Notes under the pieces: model-generated
The model's database searches: none
Told to the model about the DNA's origin: nothing
The model's input: only the letters and a program-made list of their open reading frames with translations
NCBI RefSeq assembly: GCF_024347055.1
Contig: NZ_AP024895.1
Location: 1 to 64,000 of the forward strand
DNA: 64,000 nt
Direction of reading: 5' to 3'
Source of the DNA: Vibrio porteresiae DSM 19223
Lineage (GTDB): Bacteria; Pseudomonadota; Gammaproteobacteria; Enterobacterales; Vibrionaceae
Shown: positions 33,569 to 42,065 of the stretch, in pieces
Position numbering within the stretch: the stretch's first letter is position 1
Layout: every line of letters starts with the position of its first letter
Position numbers and translations under genes: made by a program

Positions 33569-35065
33569 ATGACAAAACAAAGGTTATACCACTCAAATTT
33601 CAATCACCACGGACATCGTAGAGGTAAAGCAAATCGGTCTCGTGCTCATAATTTAAGAGCCAAAGCAGTTCTTGAAAGTTTATATACAGACAAATTAGAA
33701 ATGAACGATATCTGTGATTTCGGTTTGACAAAAAATAATGTTTTATATATTCCTGACGAAAACGGGAAATTAAAACTATCTAATCCGGAGAAAGGAGAAA
33801 ACCTCTATAATCAAATAACATTTAAACTGGATAAAGAAAAAAAGGAATACTTGGCTAATCTAGAAAGTGCTTTTAGCGACTCAAACAAAGCAGAACTATC
33901 TGATAAAAGGGCAAAAGCAAAAGCTGCATTAAAACGTTATAAGGATGGTTCTGATGGTTCAGAAAGTGAGTTCTGGCAAGACTTAACGGATAGGTTAGGC
34001 TCTGACGAAATAGATCCAGAAACAGAAATTTATAATTTAAAAAATTGTGCTGCAAAGATAAAAAGATTTAATCAAAAAGTTCAAAGACTAAAAGAATTAT
34101 CAGATTATAATCAATTGATAGGAGTGAAAAGTAGAAATACAGAATATACAGTTTTCAGCAAGGAGTTGGTTTATAAGTTCCCTGATGATACAGGGTTAAA
34201 TGTTAAACCTACGGATTTGGCTAATTTTGTAAATGGCATTAGTAAAATATTATATCCTGATTTTTCTGTTAATTATTTAGTTGTTCATTTAGATGAAAAC
34301 CCAGACAATCCCCATGCTCATATTGAATATTCTGGTAAAAATAATCAAACTGGTGAAATGGACATTCAACAGCAAGTTTTTTTAAATTTGAAAAGAGTAT
34401 ATAAAAAAGAAAGTAAAATTTTTCCTTTTGAAAATATTAATCATTATAATGATTTAACATTTACAGAAGTTAAAAAATTTGGTGAAGTGTATCAAGATTA
34501 TATTTTCGAAAAGATGAATGCTTTTTTAAAAGAAAGGAAATATGAAGTAAACCTTGAAAAAAGAACAGCAGTAGAAAAGTTAAATGACTTTGAAAAATTC
34601 AAAGATAAATTTAGACCATCACAGAAAAGAGAATGGACTAGAGCTGGTAAATTGAAAGAACAAAATAAGGTGGCTGAAGAAAAATTAGTAGAAACAAATG
34701 AAAATTTAGCTAAAAATAAAACAAAAATAGCAACTCAAAATATGGTTATAAAATCAAAAAAAGAAGAGGTTGAAAAAATAGATATTGAAATAATAGACAA
34801 GGTAAATATTTTACTTAAACTTAATGAAAAAATTAATGATCTTAATAAAAAATATGAAGAATTAAAAGAGGCGGTAAAAGATGCCCTGACAAGCGCTTAT
34901 GAATATGCAGTAAATGATTTAAAACCAAGTTTATTTAACTATTTTAAAAGGCAAAAGCAAATTAAAGAAATTGATTCTGAATTAGGGGAAAGGTTAAAAA
35001 ATGATGCTATTGATCTACAACCAAATGAAGAAAAGAAAAATGCCATTAAATATAACAGAAATTAA
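33569..35065 (+). CDS. MobV/Pre-family relaxase
   Basis: A 498-residue mobilization protein. The metal-binding relaxase motif HLDENPDNPHAH is at residues 240-251 (H240, D242, E243, H249, H251). An N-terminal AHNLR (residues 26-30) fits MobV motif I. From about residue 340 on it is a long, lysine/glutamate-rich coiled coil. It would nick at oriT and pilot the strand into a recipient, using another element's mating apparatus. AGGAG lies 8 bases before the ATG. This family is common in Gram-positive and Bacteroidota plasmids and less so in Vibrio. Confidence 0.85.
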   Translation: MTKQRLYHSNFNHHGHRRGKANRSRAHNLRAKAVLESLYTDKLEMNDICDFGLTKNNVLYIPDENGKLKLSNPEKGENLYNQITFKLDKEKKEYLANLESAFSDSNKAELSDKRAKAKAALKRYKDGSDGSESEFWQDLTDRLGSDEIDPETEIYNLKNCAAKIKRFNQKVQRLKELSDYNQLIGVKSRNTEYTVFSKELVYKFPDDTGLNVKPTDLANFVNGISKILYPDFSVNYLVVHLDENPDNPHAHIEYSGKNNQTGEMDIQQQVFLNLKRVYKKESKIFPFENINHYNDLTFTEVKKFGEVYQDYIFEKMNAFLKERKYEVNLEKRTAVEKLNDFEKFKDKFRPSQKREWTRAGKLKEQNKVAEEKLVETNENLAKNKTKIATQNMVIKSKKEEVEKIDIEIIDKVNILLKLNEKINDLNKKYEELKEAVKDALTSAYEYAVNDLKPSLFNYFKRQKQIKEIDSELGERLKNDAIDLQPNEEKKNAIKYNRN

Positions 35066-35090
35066 ATGAACTAATTATAGTTCATTTAAT
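35061..35090. terminator. AT-rich bidirectional hairpin after the relaxase gene
   Basis: Perfect 12-bp stem ATTAAATGAACT/AGTTCATTTAAT with a 6-base loop, overlapping the relaxase stop codon. The convergent zinc-ribbon gene ends 35 bases further on. Confidence 0.7.
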
Positions 35091-35124
35091 AATATTTATT
35101 ATAATATGATAGTATAGTAAATAA

Positions 35125-35274
35125 TTAATAACGACCCCAATCATTAGGATCATCGCAATTATCTATGGCTTCTTGCTCTTGGCAGTTTCTGCATATATCT
35201 TCACCGTGATTAGTATCTTCATTGCATATTTTGCAGTTTCCAACATCTTCATAGTCATAATTACTTTCGTTCAT
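35125..35274 (-). CDS. 49-residue zinc-ribbon-like protein
   Basis: Short frame starting MNESNYDYEDVGNCKICNED and ending DDPNDWGRY. It has two CxxC pairs (C14/C17 and C28/C31) that could bind one zinc, and is otherwise strongly acidic. An AGGAG ribosome site lies at the right distance, overlapping the end of the RepL-like gene; the gap between the two genes is 12 bases, so they are probably co-transcribed. Function unknown. Confidence 0.7.
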   Translation of the reverse strand: MNESNYDYEDVGNCKICNEDTNHGEDICRNCQEQEAIDNCDDPNDWGRY

Positions 35275-35286
35275 TTTCTTCTCCTG

Positions 35287-35793
35287 TTATTTTGTTGTTA
35301 TTTGTTTTGAATATTCTCTTTTTATTTTCTTTGTCTGCTCATTATAGTCTAAATAAATAGTTGCTTTAAATTTTGCTTTCCACAAATTAGCATCACCTTT
35401 TGTCCATACAATAAAGGCATTTATTGCATAAATGTTCATGTTTCCATTTTTAAATATTTCAATGAATTTTCTTTCAACAAGAACTCTAATGTGTCTTGAT
35501 AAAGTTCGTCTACTAAGTTTAAATAATTTTTCTAACGTAGCCATTGAAATACATATTGCATTAGTTCCGTCCATCTCAGATATAAAAAACTCAAAAATAG
35601 AATTAGCAATAGGTTCCTCTCTTGCTAACAAAACTTTGGATTTGTAATTTTCTTTATTAAATGCAAAAAAAGGTGCGCTCAATTGTTTTGCTTCTATCTC
35701 TCCTGTTTCTTTGTCTCTATTTAGAATTACTGGACATTCTTGGCTATCTTCTCTATATGTTTTATATTTATTATTTTCAATAATATTATTCAT
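35287..35793 (-). CDS. RepL-like replication initiator / winged-helix protein
   Basis: A 168-residue protein with a winged-helix domain at about residues 75-125 (ATLEKLFKLSRRTLSRHIRVLVERKFIEIFKNGNMNIYAINAFIVW), the pattern of RepL replication proteins from small plasmids. AGGAG lies before the ATG. Upstream is a 529-base region rich in palindromes. The excised circle might replicate on its own, or the protein may only regulate. The family call is from pattern recognition and is moderately sure. Confidence 0.7.
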   Translation of the reverse strand: MNNIIENNKYKTYREDSQECPVILNRDKETGEIEAKQLSAPFFAFNKENYKSKVLLAREEPIANSIFEFFISEMDGTNAICISMATLEKLFKLSRRTLSRHIRVLVERKFIEIFKNGNMNIYAINAFIVWTKGDANLWKAKFKATIYLDYNEQTKKIKREYSKQITTK

Positions 35794-36322
35794 TTTAATT
35801 TCTCCTATATTTATAAATTGAATATAATTAATGAAACATATATTTTTTATTTGTCAATAGTTGGGAAATAAAAATCTCGATTAAAGACGTATTATTCACA
35901 TTAATGTGAAGTGAAATACTTCATCTTTTTAGAAAATATTAAACCAATAAAAATAAAGAAAAATCAAATAAAATAACAAGGTTTACCCATTAAATTTGGG
36001 CTTCATTAAGCGGAAAATTAGCTGATTTTTCGAAAAGTGTGCCCATTAATGGGATCTCTAAGGATCTCATTGGTCGGAAAAAAATCCTTATTTTAAGCTA
36101 TTTTTTAAGTTGCTCTCTTGTATCTGCTTTTAATAGGTAATTACGAGTAAGTTTCTTACGTGTGTTTGAGCGTATGCGAGTAGAAATTTTCCTTGTTCGA
36201 TTGGTCGAAAAATGAAAGGACGGATCATTTTGAAAATTTGGGTAGGAAATGTGGGGGGCAAGTCTCCCCCACACCCCCCGATACCCTATGGGGTTGCTCT
36301 GATTTTGACTAGTGAGGGATTA
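35794..36322. other. Non-coding region with palindromes; candidate replication origin
   Basis: A 529-base gene-free stretch between the RepL-like and recombinase genes. It holds a perfect 16-bp palindrome TTCACATTAATGTGAA (35895-35910), an overlapping GAAGT/ACTTC repeat (35908-35922), a perfect palindrome CCCATTAATGGG (36042-36053), repeated GGATCTC, repeated TTGGTCG followed by an A run (near 36070 and 36200), and a G-rich hairpin at 36250-36273. Such a set fits an origin plus operators, but this is inferred from structure alone. Confidence 0.55.
36250..36294. repeat. G/C-rich hairpin cluster in an AT-rich element; candidate oriT or origin
   Basis: TGTGGGGG (36250-36257) pairs with CCCCCACA (36266-36273); a second C6 run follows at 36274-36279, then ACCC/GGGT (36283-36294). 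It stands out sharply from the surrounding roughly 30% GC DNA. It lies 29 bases past the recombinase stop. Confidence 0.45.
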
Positions 36323-38014
36323 TTATTCGAAAGTGTAATATTTTTCTGGAGTTTCAATTCCCCAGAAATTTGTTGCTTTTAATATCTCAGAAAAACGTCC
36401 GTCCATAGTGCCATTTTTATATGCTTGAACTACTTCCTCTTTAAGATCGAAAAATTCTTTGAAACCATCAGCTTTTTCAATAATATTCTTTGTTTTTTCT
36501 ATCTTGCTATTTTTCACTTTAAAGTAAATGATTTGACCATTGTTATATAAAGCAGTGCAGTTTCTGGAATCGCTTGATATTATAAATCCTGCAAAATTTT
36601 CATTTATAAATTTTTTTGCTTTTTTTATTGAAATAGGATCGTTTTTGTCAAAATAATCTAATTTATTATCACTTGATAATCTTGATATGCTAACTTTGAA
36701 ACTGGCTATACGTGCATCATTCTCTCTTATTTGCTTTTGTAGTTTTGAACTTTCTTTAAGATATATTGTAAAATCTAGTTCGTCATTATTGTTAAGTTCT
36801 TCAAGTAATAATAATTTTTCATTAATACTTTTTGAATAACTTGATATCTCGGCTATTTTTTCTTTTATTTTTTTGATTTTATCACTATTGTCTTGTGGTT
36901 TTGTATCTATTAAACCGAACATGTTAGGCATTGATATTAGAAAATCATCATATTTAATAGATGCACTTTTGCATTGTAGCCCACGTCTACCAGAGCATTT
37001 AAGCATATGATAATATTTTTTACCTGACTTTAAAATTTTATCATCAGTTTCAAAATAGTATTTTTGGCCACAGCCAGAACAAAATATTTTTCCTGTAAAG
37101 ATGTTTATTGAATTTCGTCCTGATGTTTTTATTGTTTTTTTTGTTTTAGTCATAGATTGAACTATATCCCAATCATCGTTTGAAATGATTTGAGGATAGT
37201 AGTTTTTAAATGTATCACCAGTTTTTCGAATGTACAATTCACCTAATACACAGCGATTTTTTAAAATGTGATTTACTTTTGCTGAACTCCAAAGGTTAGT
37301 AAAGTTTTTTTGTCTTTTTTTTGCCACTTGTGGAGTTTTTTCATAATTTAAAGTCCTTGCTATTTCGTTAAAAGAGATTCCATTTATATACATTTTGAAT
37401 ATTCTTTTTACGATCTCAGCTTTTTTATTTAAAACAAAATTTGTTTCTTTCTTAGTACCTTTATTGTCGATCCAACCGGGAAAAATCCCAACATATTGTA
37501 TTTGTTTACCGTCATGTAATGCGTCTAGTCTAGCGTCAAAACTCTTTAGAATCCGTTCTGATTTCTTTGCACTTTCTTCATTCGCCTGAGCCATGAGCAT
37601 AGATGAATACATAACGCTCATTAAGTCATTGAGACTTTCTTTTGTGTAGACCCTCTTATCCATCAGCGTTATGACGTTGATATTCGATCTAAGTATCTTT
37701 CTCAATACATCAGAGGCATCGTCTAAACTTTGTCGTGAGAGCCTGTCAAATTGTTCAACACACAGATAAGCAGTTCCGTCTGTTTCAATAATTCCCGTAT
37801 CTATAGCGTCAAAGAAATCGCCTAGTGAGCCCTTTTTGATATGATCGGCTTTATACGCTGATAAGCCTAAATCTCTCAATTCAAGACTATCATTTACGGT
37901 ATAGCCGTTCTCTTTCGCATACTTTAAAATATCGCCAAGCTGTCGCTTGTAAGAACTACCGCCAGATTGTTGTTCACTGCTAAACCGAACGTATGGGTAT
38001 ATAATTTTTTGCAT
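36323..38014 (-). CDS. Large serine recombinase (integrase of the element)
   Basis: A 563-residue recombinase. The resolvase domain begins YPYVRFSSEQQSGGSS; Arg10 and Ser12 are the expected catalytic residues, and VEQFDRLSRQSLDD is the conserved second motif. A recombinase domain (about residues 180-290) is followed by a zinc ribbon with cysteines at 312, 315, 340 and 348, then a coiled coil (about 370-440). It would catalyse integration into and excision from comM. ATG at 38014 has AAGGAG 7 bases upstream. It lies 64 bases from the right attachment core, as usual for serine integrases. Confidence 0.93.
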   Translation of the reverse strand: MQKIIYPYVRFSSEQQSGGSSYKRQLGDILKYAKENGYTVNDSLELRDLGLSAYKADHIKKGSLGDFFDAIDTGIIETDGTAYLCVEQFDRLSRQSLDDASDVLRKILRSNINVITLMDKRVYTKESLNDLMSVMYSSMLMAQANEESAKKSERILKSFDARLDALHDGKQIQYVGIFPGWIDNKGTKKETNFVLNKKAEIVKRIFKMYINGISFNEIARTLNYEKTPQVAKKRQKNFTNLWSSAKVNHILKNRCVLGELYIRKTGDTFKNYYPQIISNDDWDIVQSMTKTKKTIKTSGRNSINIFTGKIFCSGCGQKYYFETDDKILKSGKKYYHMLKCSGRRGLQCKSASIKYDDFLISMPNMFGLIDTKPQDNSDKIKKIKEKIAEISSYSKSINEKLLLLEELNNNDELDFTIYLKESSKLQKQIRENDARIASFKVSISRLSSDNKLDYFDKNDPISIKKAKKFINENFAGFIISSDSRNCTALYNNGQIIYFKVKNSKIEKTKNIIEKADGFKEFFDLKEEVVQAYKNGTMDGRFSEILKATNFWGIETPEKYYTFE

Positions 38015-38055
38015 CACTAGGCTCCTTAGATTATGCAAATCTTAACATAAATTCT

Positions 38056-38085
38056 TTCCTGTAAATTATATTAAAAAGCACAGTG
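38056..38085 (+). other. attR: Right attachment site of the element
   Basis: TTCCTGTAAAT at 38056-38066 (reverse complement of the left-end motif), a 12-base spacer, then core CACAGTG at 38079-38085, after which comM resumes in frame. Confidence 0.8.
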
Positions 38086-39408
38086 AATTTGGCACCAGCG
38101 GATCTGCCCAAAGAGGGCGGACGCTTTGATCTCCCAATTGCGTTAGGGATCTTGGCGGCTGCAGAGCAAATTCCAGCCACTCATTTAGATCACTATGAGT
38201 TTTTAGGTGAGCTGGCATTGTCGGGTGATTTACGTCCGGTCAAAGGCGTTTTACCTGCGGCATTGGCTGCTAACCGTGAGAACCGCTGCTTAATTGTGCC
38301 GGATGAAAATGGCGATCAAGCCGCGTTAGTTGGCAAGGATACCCATAAGTCGGCTCGAACTCTTTTAGATGTGTGCGCTCAGTTGTGTGGGCAAAAAACT
38401 TTATCTCTGTTTCAAACCAATACGCCAGTTGCAACATCCAACTCAACACGCGATCTGCAAGACATCATTGGTCAGCAGCAGGGCAAGCGAGCGTTAGAAA
38501 TAGCAGCGGCTGGCAACCATAACTTACTTTTTCTAGGGCCTCCAGGCACTGGGAAAACCATGTTGGCATCTCGCCTGTGCGACCTTTTGCCGGAGATGAG
38601 TGATGAGGAGGCGATGGAAACCGCATCGGTTGCGTCACTCACTCAACAAGAAATTAATCAACATAACTGGAAGCTCAGACCATTTCGTGCACCTCATCAC
38701 TCTAGTTCCATGGCGGCATTGGTTGGCGGAGGTACGATTCCAAGACCAGGCGAAATCTCTCTGGCGCACAACGGTTTATTATTTTTGGACGAGATGCCAG
38801 AGTTTGAACGTAAGGTGCTGGATTCACTGCGTGAGCCGCTTGAGTCGGGAGAAATCATTATTTCACGTGCACAGGGCAAAACACGGTTTCCGGCCCGTTT
38901 TCAGCTGGTGGGAGCGCTCAATCCGAGCCCAACAGGCTATTATGAGGGGAATCAGGCTCGAGCCAATCCGCAGGTGATTCTGCGCTACCTTAGCCGTTTA
39001 TCTGGTCCGTTGTTGGATAGATTTGATATGTCGATAGAGATCCCTGCGCTGCCTCAAGGTATGCTGGCAAATGGCGGCGATCGCGGTGAATCGACCCAAG
39101 AAGTTCGCTTACGAGTTTTGCAAGCAAGAGAGGTCATGTTGGCGCGGTCAGGTAAAGTGAATGCGCTGCTGCAGAGTCGAGAGATTGAACGCTATTGCCA
39201 GTTGGAAAAAGCCGATGCGGAATTTTTAGAAAGTGCCTTACATCGATTGGGGTTGTCGATTCGGGCTTACCACCGGATTATCAAGGTGGCGCGCACAATT
39301 GCAGATTTGCAGGGCGAGGAGCGAATTCAACGAGTACATTTAGCTGAGGCCTTAGGTTACCGGGCGATGGATAGACTATTGAAACAGTTAACGGCCCAGT
39401 CGGTCTAG
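38086..39408 (+). pseudogene. comM: comM 3' fragment
   Basis: Codons from NLAPADLPKEGGRFDLPIALG to the natural stop, 440 residues. The AAA+ Mg-chelatase-like domain is intact, with Walker A GPPGTGKT and Walker B LLFLDEMPEF, and the C-terminal domain follows. It lacks the first 67 residues. A GTG at 38083 inside the attachment core could in principle start translation, but no ribosome site is visible. Joined to the 5' fragment it would give a normal 507-residue ComM. Confidence 0.95.
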
Positions 39409-39497
39409 TTGTCTGACCATCGAAAGAAACATTTCATAAAAGGATTAAGCTAGTATAATTACACGCTGTTTTTTTGTTCGCTCTTTGTAGTTGTATT

Positions 39498-40382
39498 ATG
39501 CTGGCTTACCCTCTCTTAGTTATCAATGTGTTATTGGTGTTGTTCAACACGGCAGTTAACTCGTTAATCATCTGCCTGATTGCCATCATCAAGTTATTCT
39601 TGCCAACCGCAAAAATGAAAATCTGGGCAACTCGAGCTGCAGATAAATCAATGTGGCTGTGGGCAACCGTCAATACAGGCATACTTGCGCTTTCTAACCG
39701 TGTCGAGTGGAACATTGAGGGTTTAGACGAGTTGAAAAAAGATGGCTGGTATTTGATGATCAGTAACCACCTGAGCTGGACAGATATCGTCGTACTTTGC
39801 AGTGTGTTTAAAGATCGCATTCCCATGCCGAAGTTTTTTCTCAAGCAACAACTGCTTTATGTGCCATTTGTAGGCATGGCTTGTTGGGCTTTGGATATGC
39901 CATTTATGCGTCGTTACACACGCGAGTATCTATTGCGTCACCCAGAAAAACGTGGCCAAGATTTAGAAACAACGCGTCGCTCGTGCAGTAAGTTCAAATA
40001 CAACCCAACGACCGTAGTTAACTACGTTGAAGGTACGCGTTTTACCCCAGAGAAGTGTCGCCAAACCCGTTCTCCATACCAACATTTGCTACAGCCGAAA
40101 ACTGGCGGTATCGCTTATACCTTGGCGGCGATGGGAGAACAGTTTGAAAACATTATTGATGTGACGTTGGCGTATCCGGATAACTTGGAAAAGCCTTTTC
40201 GTGACATGTTGATGGGACGAATGAAGCGCATTGTGGTGAAAGTGAATATCTTACCGATGAATGAACAAGTGACCGGTGATTACTTTAACGATAAGCAATA
40301 CAAGCGGCAGTTTAACCAGTGGTTGAACACCGTTTGGGAAGAAAAAGACGCCACACTAAAAACCATTCATAAAGCACAGTAG
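39498..40382 (+). CDS. yihG: YihG-like lysophospholipid acyltransferase
   Basis: A 294-residue inner-membrane PlsC-superfamily acyltransferase. N-terminal hydrophobic helices are followed by the HX4D motif NHLSWTD, MPFMRRY and EGTRFTPEK, which binds the glycerol phosphate. It probably acylates lysophosphatidic acid or a related lysolipid. In E. coli it also neighbours dsbA and srkA. The ATG at 39498 was chosen; the ORF can be extended 24 bases upstream without support. Confidence 0.9.
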   Translation: MLAYPLLVINVLLVLFNTAVNSLIICLIAIIKLFLPTAKMKIWATRAADKSMWLWATVNTGILALSNRVEWNIEGLDELKKDGWYLMISNHLSWTDIVVLCSVFKDRIPMPKFFLKQQLLYVPFVGMACWALDMPFMRRYTREYLLRHPEKRGQDLETTRRSCSKFKYNPTTVVNYVEGTRFTPEKCRQTRSPYQHLLQPKTGGIAYTLAAMGEQFENIIDVTLAYPDNLEKPFRDMLMGRMKRIVVKVNILPMNEQVTGDYFNDKQYKRQFNQWLNTVWEEKDATLKTIHKAQ

Positions 40383-40392
40383 AATCAAAAGG

Positions 40393-40415
40393 AAAGGGAG
40401 CCAATGGCTCCCTTT
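40393..40415. terminator. Terminator between yihG and dsbA
   Basis: Stem AAAGGGAGCC/GGCTCCCTTT with loop AAT and a T run; serves the convergent yihG and possibly dsbA. Confidence 0.92.
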
Positions 40416-40440
40416 TTTAATCGATTAACTTGATAACGAC

Positions 40441-41040
40441 TTATTTTTTAAGCAAGTAGTTTACAAGGTCGTAGAATTCATCGATGGATTTTAAGCTGCC
40501 CATTTCTACTAAATATTGGTTGTTCACAACGATAGAAGGAACACCTTGTAGGCCTTTTGCTTGGAAATCTTTGTCTCCACGACGTGCCATTGAATCAACA
40601 GCGAAGCCGTTAAAAGCATCATCAAACTTTTTACCATCTACGCCATGATCAACGAAAATTTGACGAAGTTCTTCAACATTTTGTGGTGCTTTACGTTGGT
40701 TATGAATGCGGTCAAACATCACTGGAATCATTTTGTCTTTAACATTCAAAGCAACCATAGTGGCGAAAGCTTTGCTCATGTTAAAGCCCATATTGCCACC
40801 CATAAAAGAGACATGGTTTTTCTCTAGTTTTACGCCATCAGGGAGGTGGCTATCTAGTTGCGAAATAATAGGTTCAAAGGCATTACAGTGTGGGCAATAG
40901 AAAGAGAAAAATTCTACAACACTAGGTTGAGTTGAGTGTGGTTGATCGAGAACCTTGTAGTTCACATCTTCCTTATACTGCGCAGCGTATGCAGATACGC
41001 TCAACATGAGAGTTGCAACGAGGGCAAACAGCTTTTTCAT
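40441..41040 (-). CDS. dsbA: DsbA, periplasmic thiol:disulfide oxidase
   Basis: A 199-residue periplasmic thioredoxin-fold enzyme that makes disulfide bonds in secreted proteins. The signal peptide is MKKLFALVATLMLSVSAYA. The active site is CPHC in FFSFYCPHCNAFEP, and the cis-proline loop is GVPSIVV. ATG at 41040 has GGAG 6 bases upstream. It follows srkA and is probably in the same operon, an order that in E. coli places dsbA under Cpx control. Confidence 0.97.
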   Translation of the reverse strand: MKKLFALVATLMLSVSAYAAQYKEDVNYKVLDQPHSTQPSVVEFFSFYCPHCNAFEPIISQLDSHLPDGVKLEKNHVSFMGGNMGFNMSKAFATMVALNVKDKMIPVMFDRIHNQRKAPQNVEELRQIFVDHGVDGKKFDDAFNGFAVDSMARRGDKDFQAKGLQGVPSIVVNNQYLVEMGSLKSIDEFYDLVNYLLKK

Positions 41041-41078
41041 GGGGTTCTCCATTGTTGTTCTTTATCGGCTGAAATTAG

Positions 41079-42065
41079 TTACCACTGTGGTGTAAGTGAC
41101 AATGGTGGTTCGGCTAAAGCAGCAATTTGTTCCTTAAATGCCAATACTTGGCTTTCCCAATATTTTGGATCGTTGAACCAAGGGAAAGCGAGAGGAAAAG
41201 CAGGATCATTCCAACGTTTCGCCAACCAAGCCATGTAATGCACCATTCGTAGACCACGTAATGGTTCGATTAGTTTCAATTCGTGTTCATTAAAATCGCA
41301 AAACTCTTGATAACCTTCAAGTAGAATATCCAGTTGTACCAATTTATCAGCACGTTCGCCATTGAGCAGCATCCATAGATCTTGGACTGCTGGACCATTG
41401 CGCGCATCGTCTAAATCGACAAACATAGGGCCATCGCGCCACAAAATATTCCCTGGATGGCAATCGCCATGCAGACGAATGAGCTGTTGTTTAGCTGGCC
41501 ATAAAGGTTCAATGGTGCGAATAAGCAGATCTAAATCGCTGAAAAAAGCATTTTGTAGATGCAGAGGGACAAAGTCGGCATGCTCTAACACCTTTTTAGG
41601 TTGATAGAGATATTCGTCTAGCGAAATGGTTGGACGATGTTGAAAAGAACGCGCGGCACCCACTTTGTGAATTCGACCGAGAAAGCGACCCACCCACTCC
41701 AGTTGTTCGTCATTATCTACTTCAAATTGACGCCCTCCGACACTATGAAATAGCGCGAAACGGTAACCTTGATAGTGATGTATGGTTTGACCGTTAATCT
41801 CAATCGGTGCAGCGAGTGGGATCTCATGGTCAACGAGCTCTTGGGCAAAGTCGTGTTCTTCTTGAATCTGCTCCACACTCCAGCGTTCAGGTCGATAAAA
41901 CTTCACCACATAGCGATGTCGTTCTTCATCGGTGAATTGATAAACACGGTTTTCATAACTGTTTAAAGGTAGTAGGCCTGATTCAGCACGAATGCCGATG
42001 CTTTCTAAGGCATACCACATGAAATCGGGAGTCAGCGCATCAAAATTAAAATTGGCTTGTGTCAT
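41079..42065 (-). CDS. srkA: SrkA (YihE), stress-response kinase
   Basis: A protein kinase of the APH/choline-kinase fold, about 328 residues. LNSYENRVYQF and VVKFYRPERW form the nucleotide pocket; HGDCHPGNILW is the catalytic loop and FVDLDDARNGP the metal-binding segment. In E. coli it protects against stress-induced death. The start is uncertain: ATG at 42065 or at 42077, both with poor ribosome sites. Confidence 0.93.
   Translation of the reverse strand: MTQANFNFDALTPDFMWYALESIGIRAESGLLPLNSYENRVYQFTDEERHRYVVKFYRPERWSVEQIQEEHDFAQELVDHEIPLAAPIEINGQTIHHYQGYRFALFHSVGGRQFEVDNDEQLEWVGRFLGRIHKVGAARSFQHRPTISLDEYLYQPKKVLEHADFVPLHLQNAFFSDLDLLIRTIEPLWPAKQQLIRLHGDCHPGNILWRDGPMFVDLDDARNGPAVQDLWMLLNGERADKLVQLDILLEGYQEFCDFNEHELKLIEPLRGLRMVHYMAWLAKRWNDPAFPLAFPWFNDPKYWESQVLAFKEQIAALAEPPLSLTPQW

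Larger units (their letters stand above)
30688..38085. mobile_element. Integrative mobilizable element inserted in comM
   Basis: About 7.39 kb of AT-rich DNA splits comM. Flanks share CACAGTG (30688-30694 and 38079-38085). ATTTACAGGAA (30704-30714) is repeated in inverse orientation at 38056-38066. Contents in order: HaeIII-like endonuclease (+), cognate methylase (-), coiled-coil protein (-), MobV relaxase (+), 49-residue zinc-ribbon protein (-), RepL-like protein (-), a 529-base non-coding region and a serine recombinase (-). There are no transfer (mating-pair) genes, so it would need a helper for conjugation. Base composition and codon use differ sharply from the host genes. Confidence 0.93.

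Noticed and set aside
30688..38085. AbaR/Tn7-like transposon in comM
   Set aside because: No tns-type genes and no 5-bp target duplication; a serine recombinase and a 7-bp shared core point to site-specific integration.
30688..38085. Prophage
   Set aside because: No capsid, tail, terminase or lysis genes; relaxase and RepL-like genes fit a mobilizable element.
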